In this document: piece by piece, positions 29,332 to 40,005 of the stretch | How the letters are laid out: each line of letters opens with the position of its first letter | Numbering within the stretch: the first letter of the stretch is position 1 | NCBI GenBank assembly: GCA_035688265.1 | Contig: DASSNE010000034.1 | Location: forward strand, 1 to 64,000 | DNA length: 64,000 nucleotides | Direction of reading: 5' to 3' | Origin: DASSBR01 sp035688265 | GTDB lineage: Bacteria > Pseudomonadota > Gammaproteobacteria > Natronospirales > DASSBR01 | Notes under the pieces: model-generated | The model's input: the letters and a program-made list of their open reading frames with translations, nothing else | Told to the model about the DNA's origin: nothing | The model's database searches: none | Program-made: the position numbers and the translations under genes

Positions 29332-30975
29332 TTGATCACCCCCCGCCAAGCCCTGCGGCTGCTACAAATCAACCTCGTGCTGGCCCGCCACGGGCTGGAC
29401 GAGTTGATCCTGGCGCTGCACATCCTGCGCCCGGTACGCTTCCTGATGTACCTGTCGCCGTGGCGCTGGTTCAAGACATTCAAATATCCGCCGGCGGTAC
29501 GGCTGCGCCTCGCGTTCGAAGACCTCGGGCCGGTATTCATCAAGTTCGGCCAGGCACTGTCGACGCGGCGCGACCTGCTGCCGCCGGACTTTGCCGCGGA
29601 GCTGGCGCGGCTGCAGGACAAGGTGCCGCCGTTTCCCGGCAAGCAGGCGCGCGCGCTGATCGAACAGGCGCTCGGCCAGTCGGTCGAGGCGATCTTCCGC
29701 GAGTTCGATGAAACGCCGCTGGCGTCGGCGTCGGTCGCGCAGGTACACGCGGCGACGATGCAGGACGGCACGGCGGTCGTGGTCAAGGTGCTGCGCCCGG
29801 ACGTCGGCAAGATCATTCGCAGCGATATCTCGGTCCTGCACCTGCTCGCCGATCTCGCCGCGCGCTACTGGCCTGAAAGCCGGCGCCTTCGGCCGCGCGA
29901 GATCGTCACCGAATACGAAAAGACGCTGCTCGACGAACTCGACCTGATGCGCGAGGCCGCCAATGCCTCGCAACTGCGGCGCAACTGGCTCGGCTCCGAC
30001 GAGCTGTACATCCCCGACGTGTACTGGGATTACATTCGCCGCAACGTGATGGTCATGGAACGCGTCGACGGCATTCCGATCAGCGCGGTCGAAACGCTGC
30101 ACGCGCGCGGCGCCAACATGGAAGTGCTGGCCGAGCGCGGCGTGGAAATCTTTTTCACCCAGGTGTTCAAGCACAACTTCTTCCACGCCGACATGCACCC
30201 GGGCAACCTGTTCATCGACCTCGCGGAACCGGAAGCGCCGCGCTACATTGCGGTCGATTTCGGCATCGTCGGCTCGCTGAGCCCGAACGATCAGGCCTAC
30301 CTGGCGAAGAACTTCCTCGCGTTCTTCAACCGCGACTATCACCAGGTCGCCGAGCTGCACGTCGAATCAGGCTGGGTGCCGCGCGGTACGCGCGTCGATG
30401 AATTCGAGGCCGCGATCCGCACTGTCTGCGAACCGATCTTCAACCGCCCGCTGAAGGACATTTCGTTCGGCCAGTTACTGGTACGGCTGTTCCAGACCGC
30501 GCGCCGTTTCAACATGGAAGTGCAGCCGCAGTTGGTGCTGCTGCAAAAGACGCTGCTGAACATCGAAGGCATCGGCCGCGAGCTGTACCCGGAACTCGAC
30601 CTGTGGCGCACCGCGAAGCCGTTCTTCGAGGAGTGGATGCACGAGCAGCTCGGGCCGATGTCGGTGCTGCGCGATGCGAAGAACGACGCTCCGATGATGA
30701 TGCAGATGTTCAAGGATCTGCCCGAGACGTTGCACGACGCCCTCGACCAGGCGCGCCGGGGCACCATGAACATCCAGTTTCGCAGCCCCGAACTGACGGA
30801 AATCAAGCACCGCATCGACCGCATCGAGCATCGCCTGCTGGGCGCCGCTGCGTCCGCCGGATTTCTGATCGCCGGCTCCCTGCTGCTGGCGCTTCACTTT
30901 CAGCCGCTATGGGTGGGCGCCTGCGCCACCGCGATCGGCGGCGCTATTCTGCTCATCAACTGGGTTCAAGGCTGA
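29332..30975 (+). CDS. ubiB: Ubiquinone biosynthesis kinase-like protein UbiB
   Basis: 547 residues of the ABC1/ADCK/UbiB atypical kinase family, needed for ubiquinone synthesis at the inner membrane. Seen: the family KxGQ motif in VFIKFGQALSTRRDLLP, AxAS-type loop PLASASVAQVH, VVVKVLRP with the ATP-site lysine, the catalytic FFHADMHPGNLF and the metal-binding VDFGIVG. Two hydrophobic helices close the protein (SAGFLIAGSLLLALHF, WVGACATAIGGAILLINW). Start is TTG at 29332 (ITPRQALRLLQINLV), 7 bp after ubiJ. Its 3' end overlaps the convergent yibQ-like gene by 69 bp. Confidence 0.96.
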   Translation: MITPRQALRLLQINLVLARHGLDELILALHILRPVRFLMYLSPWRWFKTFKYPPAVRLRLAFEDLGPVFIKFGQALSTRRDLLPPDFAAELARLQDKVPPFPGKQARALIEQALGQSVEAIFREFDETPLASASVAQVHAATMQDGTAVVVKVLRPDVGKIIRSDISVLHLLADLAARYWPESRRLRPREIVTEYEKTLLDELDLMREAANASQLRRNWLGSDELYIPDVYWDYIRRNVMVMERVDGIPISAVETLHARGANMEVLAERGVEIFFTQVFKHNFFHADMHPGNLFIDLAEPEAPRYIAVDFGIVGSLSPNDQAYLAKNFLAFFNRDYHQVAELHVESGWVPRGTRVDEFEAAIRTVCEPIFNRPLKDISFGQLLVRLFQTARRFNMEVQPQLVLLQKTLLNIEGIGRELYPELDLWRTAKPFFEEWMHEQLGPMSVLRDAKNDAPMMMQMFKDLPETLHDALDQARRGTMNIQFRSPELTEIKHRIDRIEHRLLGAAASAGFLIAGSLLLALHFQPLWVGACATAIGGAILLINWVQG

Positions 30976-31731
30976 CTTCGATTCCGGCGATTCCTGCCGC
31001 GCGATCACCTGCCGCACGCCGACCAGCCGCACGCCCTGTCCCGCAAGCCTCGGCAACTGCCGTGCCAGCACCGCTAATGTGACCGCGTAAGGATGGCCGA
31101 TTGCGACCGCCGTTCCGTGACGCTTGGCGATCGCGATCAGCTCCTGGAGCTGCCGGTTGATGGCTGCCTTCGTCTGTACGTCGTCGAGAAACACGTCGCG
31201 CGATGTGGCCGGCACGCCGTATTCGCGTGCGATCCGGTAGGCGACGGTGCGCGGCGTGGTGCGGCTGTCGACGAAAAACAGCGGCGCGGCGAACTGCTTC
31301 AGCGTTTCCATCAACCACGCCATGTCGCCCGGGTGCTGCGTCAGGAGGCTCCCCATGTGATTGTTGACGCCGTCGACGTCCGGGATCGCGGCGAGATCCG
31401 CGCGCACGGTGGTTACGAATTCACGTCGCGTCATCGGCAGCGTCAGACCGCCCGGCCCCAGCTTTTCGTGCCCGAGCGCTTCAAGCGGCAGATGCAGCAG
31501 GACCTCCTTGCCGGCGTGATGGGCGACACGCGCAAGCCGCGCCGCATACGGCGTGTCCGGCAGAAACGAGCACGCGACGGGCCCCGGCAGCGCGATTGCC
31601 TGCTTGTCGAGCGCGAGGCTGTTGCCGAGGTCGTCGATGATGATCGCGACGACGGGATGGGTATTGGCCAGCGCCGACCGAGTCGGCATGAGCAAGAGCA
31701 GCGGTAGACAGAGAAAGAATATGCGATGCAT
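30907..31731 (-). CDS. Divergent polysaccharide deacetylase family protein (YibQ-like)
   Basis: 274 residues from the ATG of MHRIFFLCLPLLLLMPTRS, a signal peptide, so periplasmic. The mature part has family signatures VVAIIIDDLGNS, LLHLPLEA, NNHMGSLLT, FFVDSRTT, RDVFLDD and AIGHPY, the NodB-fold pattern of DUF610 proteins. In E. coli the homologue follows envC; here the redoxin gene lies between this gene and envC, and all read leftward. The substrate is not established. Its end overlaps ubiB tail to tail by 69 bp. Confidence 0.88.
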   Translation of the reverse strand: MHRIFFLCLPLLLLMPTRSALANTHPVVAIIIDDLGNSLALDKQAIALPGPVACSFLPDTPYAARLARVAHHAGKEVLLHLPLEALGHEKLGPGGLTLPMTRREFVTTVRADLAAIPDVDGVNNHMGSLLTQHPGDMAWLMETLKQFAAPLFFVDSRTTPRTVAYRIAREYGVPATSRDVFLDDVQTKAAINRQLQELIAIAKRHGTAVAIGHPYAVTLAVLARQLPRLAGQGVRLVGVRQVIARQESPESKSALNPVDEQNSAADRGGAGAHP

Positions 31732-31766
31732 GCGGCATTGTACCTGCCTGTTGTGCAATCAAAGGA

Positions 31767-31889
31767 ATCCCCCTCTAGCTCCCCCTTCCTCGCTACGCGA
31801 GCAAAGGGGAGGATAAGAAGGGTTGCAAGCTTTTTGCCCTCCCCTTTGCGGCCGCAGGCCGGAAGGGGGAGCTGGAGGGGGATTTCTTA
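31767..31889. repeat. Large inverted pair of AATCCCCCTCTAGCTCCC repeats
   Basis: AATCCCCCTCTAGCTCCCCC (from about 31767) and a facing copy ending GGGGGAGCTGGAGGGGGATT (near 31885) form arms of roughly 50 bp around a short GGTTGCAAGC centre. The element matches the one at 1562-1613. It separates the YibQ-like gene from the redoxin gene, and the last bases touch the stop codon of the latter. Confidence 0.8.
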
Positions 31890-33092
31890 CTGCGTCGCGT
31901 TTGATGGCCTGTAGCTGCCGAACGTAAATGAATACAACCGCACCCCGTCCGGCACGATGAACCGGATCGTGTGGCGCCCGTACGGCGCCCGGTTGGCAAT
32001 CAGCCAGTACAGCCGCGGCTCGTTGACAGTCATCCACGTTTTGCCGTCCTTGACATTGATGTCGGCACCGCGAAACTGCGGCGGGACCGGCTTGCCGTCG
32101 AGCGTCACTTCGATGCGCTTGGCACCGCCCGCGGTATCCATCACTACGTAGGGGGCTTGGGCGAGATAGTTCAGCCCGATCTTGCCCGCGCCGACGCTTT
32201 CGACGTAATCGTGCGTGCCCTTCCAGCGGCCATCGAGATAAATTTCGTCCTCGTCGAGTTGTGCCGGCATGTGGAAAGTGACCGTCTTGCCTTCCTTCGG
32301 CTGTGCGCTGTTGCCGAGCGATTGGCGCAAAAATCCGGGTCCGGCATACAGCTCGCCGGTCTGCGGCTGGCCGGATGGGATCAGATCAAGTTTTGGATCG
32401 AGCGGCTCATCAGGCGGCAGATCCTTGTGGCCCGCCAATTCGAGCTGGCGGCGAATGACCTGCTCCTCGTGCTCATAGTCGCCCTCGCCGAACTTGTGAT
32501 AGACGATCTCGCCGGCCGGGTTGATCAGATACTTGCCGGGCCAGAAGTGGTTGCCGAAATTGCGCCACACCTGCATGTGCGCATCCATCAGAATGGGATA
32601 GGTCAGGCCCTCGCGCTTCACGCCGAGCAGCACGTTGGCCGGCACACCTTCGAAGTGGAACTCGGGGCTCGCGACGCCGATGATGACGAGGCCGTGGTCC
32701 TTGTAGCGCTGCCAGTACACCTCGTCGAACGGATTGGCTCGAATGCAGTTGATGCAGCTGTAAGTCCAGAAGTCGATCAGGATGACCTTGTTCTGCTTTT
32801 CAAGCTGTTGCAGGTCGAGCGGCTTGGAGTTGATCCAGCCGCCTTCAGCCGGCACCTGCTGAATCGTCGGCACGAGATGCTCGCGGTTCGCTAACAGGCG
32901 CTTGCCCGCATTCCCTGCCGGTCCGGAAGGCTTCTCCTTATTACTGCTGCCAAGCAGGCTCTTCGGCGCCGGCGTCGCACCCGTGATCGGCATCAGGTAA
33001 TAGCGCACCACCGGAATGGTCGCGTAGGCAAGCGCTCCCGCCGCGACGAGTGCCAGAACGATGATGACGGCAATGGCCAGTCCGCGTTTCAT
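31887..33092 (-). CDS. Membrane-anchored thioredoxin-like protein with DipZ-type C-terminal domain
   Basis: 401 residues. An N-terminal hydrophobic segment (GLAIAVIIVLALVAAGALAYA) anchors it in the inner membrane with the rest periplasmic. A redoxin/TlpA-like domain (about 80-235) has the active site WTYSCINCIR, a CxxC with Ile-Asn between the cysteines. The C-terminal domain (about 265-395) resembles the carbohydrate-binding-like C-domain of DipZ proteins (YLDGRWKGTHDYVES, APYVVMDTAGG, RFIVPDGVRLYSFTFG). Unlike DipZ, there is no CcdA-type transmembrane reductase part, so an electron donor must come from elsewhere. Likely thiol-disulfide role; substrate unknown. Confidence 0.85.
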   Translation of the reverse strand: MKRGLAIAVIIVLALVAAGALAYATIPVVRYYLMPITGATPAPKSLLGSSNKEKPSGPAGNAGKRLLANREHLVPTIQQVPAEGGWINSKPLDLQQLEKQNKVILIDFWTYSCINCIRANPFDEVYWQRYKDHGLVIIGVASPEFHFEGVPANVLLGVKREGLTYPILMDAHMQVWRNFGNHFWPGKYLINPAGEIVYHKFGEGDYEHEEQVIRRQLELAGHKDLPPDEPLDPKLDLIPSGQPQTGELYAGPGFLRQSLGNSAQPKEGKTVTFHMPAQLDEDEIYLDGRWKGTHDYVESVGAGKIGLNYLAQAPYVVMDTAGGAKRIEVTLDGKPVPPQFRGADINVKDGKTWMTVNEPRLYWLIANRAPYGRHTIRFIVPDGVRLYSFTFGSYRPSNATQ

Positions 33093-33146
33093 GTCAGCCT
33101 CCGGCTTTTTAAACCATAATACGCGCGAATGGTGGAGGCTGTTGCG

Positions 33147-34295
33147 CTACCGCTTGCACCACCGCGCCGGATTGACCGGCTGCTTGTCGTGACGAATTTC
33201 GAAGTACAGCGCCGGCCGGTGCTGGCCGCCGCTGTCGCCGAGCGTGGCGATGGTGTCGCCGGCGTTGACCCAGTCGCCCACCTCTTTGTACAGGCTCTGG
33301 TTGTGCGCGTAGAGGCTGAGATACCCGCCGCCGTGGTCGATGATCATGAGCAGGCCGAAGTGCGGCAGCCAGCCGGCGTAAACGACGCGGCCGTGGGCGA
33401 TCGCATGCACCGGCTCGCCGGCCTTGCCGCCGATCAGCACGCCCTGCCAGTGCAGGCGGCCGTCGGCGCGCAGCGAACCGTAAGTCGCAACGTGCGGCCC
33501 GCTTACCGGCCAGGCGAGTTTGCCGCGCAATGACGCGAACGAGCGGCTGTCGAGGTTGTCGGGGATGTCGGCGAGCGCATTCGTCAGGCTGGCGATCAGG
33601 CGCTCCAGGCGCTGCTTGCTGCGCTTGAGCGTCGCCAGTTCGCTGTGATGCTTGTCGATTGATGCATCGACTTTCGTCAGCACGGCCTTGCGCGCGTCGC
33701 GGCGTTGCTCGATCGCGGCGAGCGCCGCATGGCGTTGCTCCTTCAGGTCGGCCAGGTGGGCGAGCTGATCGCCTATGGCCCGTTTTAATTGCGCGAGACG
33801 TTCGAGGCGTGCGTTGAAATCGGCGATGCGCGTCGTACGCGCCTGATTGAAATAATCGTAGTAGGTCAGCATGCGCTCGACGCGCGCCGGGTCCTGCTGG
33901 TTGAGCATCAGTTTCAAGCGATCCTGCCGGCCGGCGACGTAGGCGGCGCGAATTTGTGCGCCGAGTGCCTGCTTTTCGGAATCCAGCTTGTCCTGTTCGC
34001 TCGCCTGCTCCCCTTTCAGTTTTGCGAGCTTCGCCTGGGCGGCATTAATCTGCCGTTCGACGTCGTGCAATGCCGCGCTGGCCTTGCCCAGCGCACGTTC
34101 GCTGGCGCGCAACTGCGCGGCGAGCTGGTCGTGACGCGCGACGGCCTGGTCCAGAGCTTGCTTGACGGCGGCGATCTTCGCCTTGATGGCGGCCAGTTGC
34201 TGCTTTTTGGCCGCGGCCTGATCCCGGGCGTAGACGTTCGGCGCCGCGGCGAACGCGAGGCTCGCCGCCACCATTAGCAAGGCGACGAATCTCAT
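33147..34295 (-). CDS. envC: EnvC-like murein hydrolase activator (degenerate M23/LytM)
   Basis: 382 residues: signal peptide (MRFVALLMVAASLAFAAA), a long coiled coil (about 25-250, KKQQLAAIKAKIAAVKQAL onwards), then an M23/LytM domain. The metalloprotease residues are degenerate: HWQGVLIGG stands where active enzymes have HxGxDI-like, and YAHNQSLY replaces an HxH. Such EnvC proteins activate amidases for daughter-cell separation rather than cut peptidoglycan. Its start overlaps the stop of gpmI by 4 bp, the E. coli gpmM-envC arrangement. Confidence 0.92.
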   Translation of the reverse strand: MRFVALLMVAASLAFAAAPNVYARDQAAAKKQQLAAIKAKIAAVKQALDQAVARHDQLAAQLRASERALGKASAALHDVERQINAAQAKLAKLKGEQASEQDKLDSEKQALGAQIRAAYVAGRQDRLKLMLNQQDPARVERMLTYYDYFNQARTTRIADFNARLERLAQLKRAIGDQLAHLADLKEQRHAALAAIEQRRDARKAVLTKVDASIDKHHSELATLKRSKQRLERLIASLTNALADIPDNLDSRSFASLRGKLAWPVSGPHVATYGSLRADGRLHWQGVLIGGKAGEPVHAIAHGRVVYAGWLPHFGLLMIIDHGGGYLSLYAHNQSLYKEVGDWVNAGDTIATLGDSGGQHRPALYFEIRHDKQPVNPARWCKR

Positions 34296-35839
34296 CCGGC
34301 TCCGAGCTTGATCAGCGAATGCCCCGTCATCTCGGCCGGCTGATCGAGGCCCAGCAGCGCGAGCAGCGTCGGTGCGACGTCGGCGAGCACGCCGTCGGTC
34401 AATGTCGCATCACGGCCGAAGTAGACGAACGGCACCGGCCCGGTGGTGTGCGCGGTGTATGGTTGGCCGGTTGTCGGGTCGCGCATGATTTCGACGTTGC
34501 CATGGTCGGCAGTGACCAGCAGCTCGCCGCCCGCTTTGTCGAGCGCGGCGGTGATGCGGCCGAGCGCGGCATCGACTGCTTCGACAGCCTTGATCGCGGC
34601 TGCCTCGTCACCGGTGTGCCCGACCATGTCGGCGTTGGCGTAATTGCAGATGATCAGGTCGTAGTGCCCGCCGCTGATCGCCTCGACCAGCCGATCGGTC
34701 AATTCAACCGAACTCATTTCCGGCTGCAGGTCGTAGGTCGCGACCCTCGGCGACGGAATCAGCGTGCGGTCCTCGCCCGGGAACGGGCGCTCCTCGCCGC
34801 CGTTGAAGAAGAACGTGACATGCGCGTATTTTTCGGTCTCGGCGATGCGCAGTTGCTTCAAGCCGCTTTGCGCGACGATTTCGCCGAGGATGCGCTTGGG
34901 CGTTTCAGGCTCGAACGCGACAGGAATGTCGAAGTCGCGCTGGTATTGCGTCAGGCTGACGAACGCCGCGAGCCGCGGGCGGACTTCGCGCTTGAAGCCG
35001 TCAAAATCGTCTTCGATGAAGGTGCGCGTCAACTGGCGCGCGCGGTCGGCGCGGAAGTTCATGAAGACGATGGCGTCATGGTCGCCGACGGTAATGGCCT
35101 CGCCGCCCGGTGGCACGATGCGCGTGGCTTTGACGAATTCGTCGGTTTCGCCGCGGTCGTAGGCGGCGCGCAGGCCACTGACGCCGTCCGGCGCTTCGTA
35201 GTCGGCCTTCGCTTGCGTCATCAGCTTATAGGCGGTTTCGATCCGGTCCCAGCGCTGGTCGCGATCCATCGCATAGTAGCGACCGATCAACGAGGCGAGT
35301 CGCCCGCGGCCGCAGTCGGCGAAGACTGCGTCAAGCGCCTTGAACGACGCCTCGGCACTCTTCGGCGGCGTGTCGCGCCCGTCGGTGATGGCGTGAACGA
35401 ACACCCGCTCGGCGCCACGCGCGACCGCAAGACGCACCATCGCGTGAATGTGCGATTCGTAGCTGTGCACGCCGCCGGGCGACAGCAGGCCGACGATATG
35501 TACGGCACCGCCGGCGGCCTTCGCCGCATCGACCGCGCCGGTCAGCGCCGGGTTATCGTTGAACGAGCCGTCCTCGATCGCGCGGCTGATGCGCATCGAA
35601 TCCTGGTACAGCACGCGCCCGGCGCCGAGATTCAGGTGGCCGACCTCGGAGTTGCCCATTTGCCCCTCGGGCAGGCCGACGGCCTTGCCGGAGGTGCGCA
35701 GCAGCGAATGCGGGCAGTCGCGCCACAGCCGGTCCCAATTGGCCGTGTCGGCGACAGCAATGGCGTTGTCGGTGGTGTCTTCGCGATAGCCCCAGCCGTC
35801 GAGGATCGCGAGCACGACGGGGCGCGGCCGGTCGGGCAT
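34292..35839 (-). CDS. gpmI: 2,3-bisphosphoglycerate-independent phosphoglycerate mutase
   Basis: 515 residues, full length. It interconverts 3- and 2-phosphoglycerate using two metal ions. Seen: VLAILDGWGYRE with the metal-binding aspartate, the phosphoserine motif QMGNSEVGHLNLGAGR, ITDGRDTPP, MNFRADRARQ, CNYANADMVGHTGD and VTADHGNVE. The start ATG at 35839 gives MPDRPRPVV. It heads the minus-strand group with envC. Upstream is the 7-bp tandem array. Confidence 0.97.
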   Translation of the reverse strand: MPDRPRPVVLAILDGWGYREDTTDNAIAVADTANWDRLWRDCPHSLLRTSGKAVGLPEGQMGNSEVGHLNLGAGRVLYQDSMRISRAIEDGSFNDNPALTGAVDAAKAAGGAVHIVGLLSPGGVHSYESHIHAMVRLAVARGAERVFVHAITDGRDTPPKSAEASFKALDAVFADCGRGRLASLIGRYYAMDRDQRWDRIETAYKLMTQAKADYEAPDGVSGLRAAYDRGETDEFVKATRIVPPGGEAITVGDHDAIVFMNFRADRARQLTRTFIEDDFDGFKREVRPRLAAFVSLTQYQRDFDIPVAFEPETPKRILGEIVAQSGLKQLRIAETEKYAHVTFFFNGGEERPFPGEDRTLIPSPRVATYDLQPEMSSVELTDRLVEAISGGHYDLIICNYANADMVGHTGDEAAAIKAVEAVDAALGRITAALDKAGGELLVTADHGNVEIMRDPTTGQPYTAHTTGPVPFVYFGRDATLTDGVLADVAPTLLALLGLDQPAEMTGHSLIKLGAG

Positions 35840-35879
35840 TGAATTCCCTTTGGAAAACCAGTTCGTGAATTGGATTGTC

Positions 35880-35991
35880 CTAGTCGCTAGTCGCTAGTCG
35901 CTAGTCGCTAGGCACTAGGCACTAGGCACTAGGCACTAGGCACTAGGCACTAGGCACTAGGCACTAGGCACTAGGCACTAGGCACTAGGCA
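35880..35991. repeat. Heptanucleotide tandem array, (CTAGTCG)4 (CTAGGCA)12
   Basis: Sixteen perfect 7-bp units: four CTAGTCG from 35880, then twelve CTAGGCA from 35908 to 35991. It lies between divergent gpmI and the rhodanese gene, with nothing else recognisable in 35840-36079 apart from likely promoters. Short CTAGT-containing relatives occur near 674-740. Confidence 0.95.
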
Positions 35992-36079
35992 TAGTTTAGA
36001 GGCTTTGCCCGGCCGCCACAAAGCGCGCGGACCGGCCTGTTATAATGTCGCGCTTGTCCGCCAGCCGTTCCCGGAATTT

Positions 36080-36502
36080 ATGGATCAAATTGTCCCCTTC
36101 ATCCAGCGTCATCCTTACCTGATTCTCGCCGCCGGCGCGCTGATCGTCGCGCTGATCGTCGACGAGCTGGTGCGCCGCGTGCAAGGCAAAAACGACATCG
36201 GCCCGAACGATGCGATCCGGCTGATCAACCAGGGCGCGATCGTCATCGATCTGCGCGGCGCGGACCAATACAAGCAGGGCCACATCGGTGAGGCGCGCAA
36301 CGTGCCGATGGCGGAACTCGACACGCAGCTCGACAAGCTCGGCCGCAAGGGCGATCAGGGCGTGCTCGCCTACAGCGCCGACGGCAAGGAAGGCGCCCAG
36401 GCGATCAAGCGGCTGGCGGCGCGCGGCGTCGAGAAGGCCTTCAACCTGAAGGGCGGGTTTGCCGCGTGGCAGCGCGAAAACCTGCCGGTCGTGAAGGGCT
36501 GA
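36080..36502 (+). CDS. Membrane-anchored rhodanese-like protein (YibN-like), active Cys missing
   Basis: 140 residues. N-terminal anchor HPYLILAAGALIVALIVDEL, then a rhodanese domain (DAIRLINQGAIVIDLRGADQ, GHIGEARNVPMAEL, FNLKGGFAAWQRENLP). The active-site loop reads AYSADGKEG, with serine where sulfurtransferases have cysteine, so thiosulfate-cyanide transfer is unlikely. It occupies the yibN place before grxC-secB-gpsA. The ATG at 36080 opens MDQIVPFIQRHPYL. Role probably binding or structural (inference). Confidence 0.9.
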   Translation: MDQIVPFIQRHPYLILAAGALIVALIVDELVRRVQGKNDIGPNDAIRLINQGAIVIDLRGADQYKQGHIGEARNVPMAELDTQLDKLGRKGDQGVLAYSADGKEGAQAIKRLAARGVEKAFNLKGGFAAWQRENLPVVKG

Positions 36503-36506
36503 GCTG

Positions 36507-36779
36507 ATGCCGGACGTGACGATTTATCTGACGTCGTGGTGCGGCTTCTGCCGGCGCGCCAAGGCGCTGCTCGATCAGAAGGGCGTCGCGTATCATGAAA
36601 TCGATGTCGACGCCGAACCGGGCGGCCGCGCCGAAATGATGGAGCGCTCCGGCCGCCGCACGGTCCCGCAGATTTTCATCGGCGACCTGGCCGTCGGCGG
36701 CTGCGACGACTTGTACGCGCTCGACGCAACCGGCCAGCTCGACAAGCTGCTGAACACTTCGAACCACGAACCCGATTGA
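36507..36779 (+). CDS. grxC: Glutaredoxin 3-type dithiol glutaredoxin
   Basis: 90 residues, typical Grx size. Active site CGFC in YLTSWCGFCRRAKALL (residues about 12-15), cis-proline RRTVPQIFIG, and GGCDDLYALD. It reduces disulfides at the cost of glutathione in the cytoplasm. The usual CPYC is CGFC here, still a dithiol motif. Gene is 4 bp after the rhodanese gene and 12 bp before secB, so co-transcribed. Confidence 0.95.
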   Translation: MPDVTIYLTSWCGFCRRAKALLDQKGVAYHEIDVDAEPGGRAEMMERSGRRTVPQIFIGDLAVGGCDDLYALDATGQLDKLLNTSNHEPD

Positions 36780-36791
36780 CAGGACGTTTCA

Positions 36792-37292
36792 ATGACTGAC
36801 GAATCCAGACCCAATGGCAACGGCGCCGGCCAGGGCGGCCAGCCGGAACAGAACTTCAAGCTCGAAAAGATTTACCTGAAGGACACGTCGTTCGAGTCGC
36901 CGCGCTCGCCTGCGGTGTTTTCGCAGCAGTGGCAGCCGGAGATCGCGCTCAACCTGCAGACGAAGGTCGAGCAGGTCGCCGAGACAGCTTATGAAGTCGT
37001 GCTGACGGTGACGGTCGAGGCCAATGCCGAGAGTCAGCCCATTTTCCTGGTCGAACTGCAACAGGCGGGCATCTTCACCGTCGCCGGCTTCGACGACGAG
37101 CAGCGCGGCCAGTTGCTCGGCGGCTTCGCGCCCGGCGTGTTGTTCCCGTATGCGCGCGAGGCGATCGGCGAACTGGTCGCCAAGGGCGGTTTCCCGCAAC
37201 TGCTGTTGCAGCCGGTCAATTTCGACGCGCTCTACCAGCAGCAGCGCCAGCAGGCGGATCTTGCCGCGGGCGGCACCGCCGGCACTGCATAG
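36792..37292 (+). CDS. secB: Protein-export chaperone SecB
   Basis: 166 residues. SecB holds preproteins unfolded and delivers them to SecA. Seen: FKLEKIYLKDTSFESP, the core EVVLTVTVEA, FLVELQQAGIF and FPYAREAIGELVAKGGFPQLLLQPVNF, followed by the C-terminal DALYQQQ. The N-terminus has an extra glycine/asparagine-rich stretch (about 20 residues). The stop TAG is followed at once by the gpsA ATG. Confidence 0.97.
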   Translation: MTDESRPNGNGAGQGGQPEQNFKLEKIYLKDTSFESPRSPAVFSQQWQPEIALNLQTKVEQVAETAYEVVLTVTVEANAESQPIFLVELQQAGIFTVAGFDDEQRGQLLGGFAPGVLFPYAREAIGELVAKGGFPQLLLQPVNFDALYQQQRQQADLAAGGTAGTA

Positions 37293-38300
37293 ATGGCGGG
37301 CGAGCGCCAGCCGATCGCCGTTCTCGGCGCCGGCGCCTGGGGCACCGCGCTCGCCTGCCAGCTCGCCCGCAACGGCCGCGACGTACGGCTGTGGGGGCGG
37401 GATGCGGCGCAGATCGACAAGCTGCGCGCCACCGGCCGCAACACCCGCTATCTTCCCGACATCAAACTGCCGCCGAACGTATGCCCGCAGGCATCGCTCA
37501 AAGACGCGGTGGCGGGCAGCGGCGACATTCTCGTCGCCGTCCCCAGCGGCGCCTTTCGCGAGACGCTGGCGGCGCTGGTCGATACCGTCCGACCCTTTCG
37601 GCTGGCCTGGGCGACCAAGGGTCTCGAACTCGACAGCGGCAAACTGCTGCACCAGGTCGCAGCGGAAGTGCTGGGCGGCGAGACAATCATGGCCGTGCTC
37701 TCCGGCCCCAGCTTCGCGCGCGAAGTCGGGGCAGGACTCCCCACGGCCGTTACCGTCGCGAGTACGGACCAGGCCTTTGCCGACGCGCTGGTCGACGCCT
37801 TTCACGGCGAGCGTTTCCGCGTATATACCGCGACCGACGTCATCGGTGTGGAAATTGGCGGCGCGGCCAAAAATGTGATCGCGATCGCCGCCGGCATTGC
37901 CGACGGCCTGGCCTTCGGTGCCAACGCGCGCGCCGGACTGATCACCCGCGGCCTCGCCGAAATCATGCGTCTCGGCGCCGCGCTCGGCGCGCGGCCGGAA
38001 ACGCTGATGGGCCTCGCCGGCCTCGGCGACCTCGTCCTGACCTGCACCGGCGACCTGTCGCGCAATCGCCGGCTGGGGCTCGCGCTTGCCGCCGGCAAAT
38101 CCCGCGAAGCGGCCGTGGCGGAGATCGGCCAGGCCGTGGAGGGCATCGGTGCGGCCAAGGCGGTGCATCGCCTCGCCGCCGAACGGGGGATTGAAATGCC
38201 GATCACCGAGCAGGTCTATCGCGTGCTGTACGAGGAGCTCGCGCCGCGCGAGGCAGTGGAAACCCTGTTCAATCGCGCGCCAAAAAGCGAATTCGAATAG
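37293..38300 (+). CDS. gpsA: NAD(P)+-dependent glycerol-3-phosphate dehydrogenase
   Basis: 335 residues. It reduces dihydroxyacetone phosphate to glycerol 3-phosphate for phospholipids. Seen: Rossmann motif VLGAGAWGTALACQLARNG, AVPSGAFRETL, WATKGLELD, LSGPSFAREV, catalytic lysine in IGGAAKNVIAIAAGI, GLITRGLAE and GLAGLGDLVLTCTG. Adjacent to secB without any gap, as in enterics. Confidence 0.97.
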   Translation: MAGERQPIAVLGAGAWGTALACQLARNGRDVRLWGRDAAQIDKLRATGRNTRYLPDIKLPPNVCPQASLKDAVAGSGDILVAVPSGAFRETLAALVDTVRPFRLAWATKGLELDSGKLLHQVAAEVLGGETIMAVLSGPSFAREVGAGLPTAVTVASTDQAFADALVDAFHGERFRVYTATDVIGVEIGGAAKNVIAIAAGIADGLAFGANARAGLITRGLAEIMRLGAALGARPETLMGLAGLGDLVLTCTGDLSRNRRLGLALAAGKSREAAVAEIGQAVEGIGAAKAVHRLAAERGIEMPITEQVYRVLYEELAPREAVETLFNRAPKSEFE

Positions 38301-38378
38301 CGGGAAACCATAGCTTGCGCGGGCTGAAAAGTTCGGCTAGTGTCGAGTTGAACATCGCCCACACAAGGAACACGCATC

Positions 38379-39980
<1,602 letters not shown>

Positions 39981-40005
39981 TTCACTTGCACAGGAAGCCA
40001 TAGCC

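Noticed and set aside
35880..35991. CRISPR or replication-origin iterons
   Set aside because: Units are only 7 bp, perfect and without spacers; no replication initiator or DnaA boxes are adjacent.
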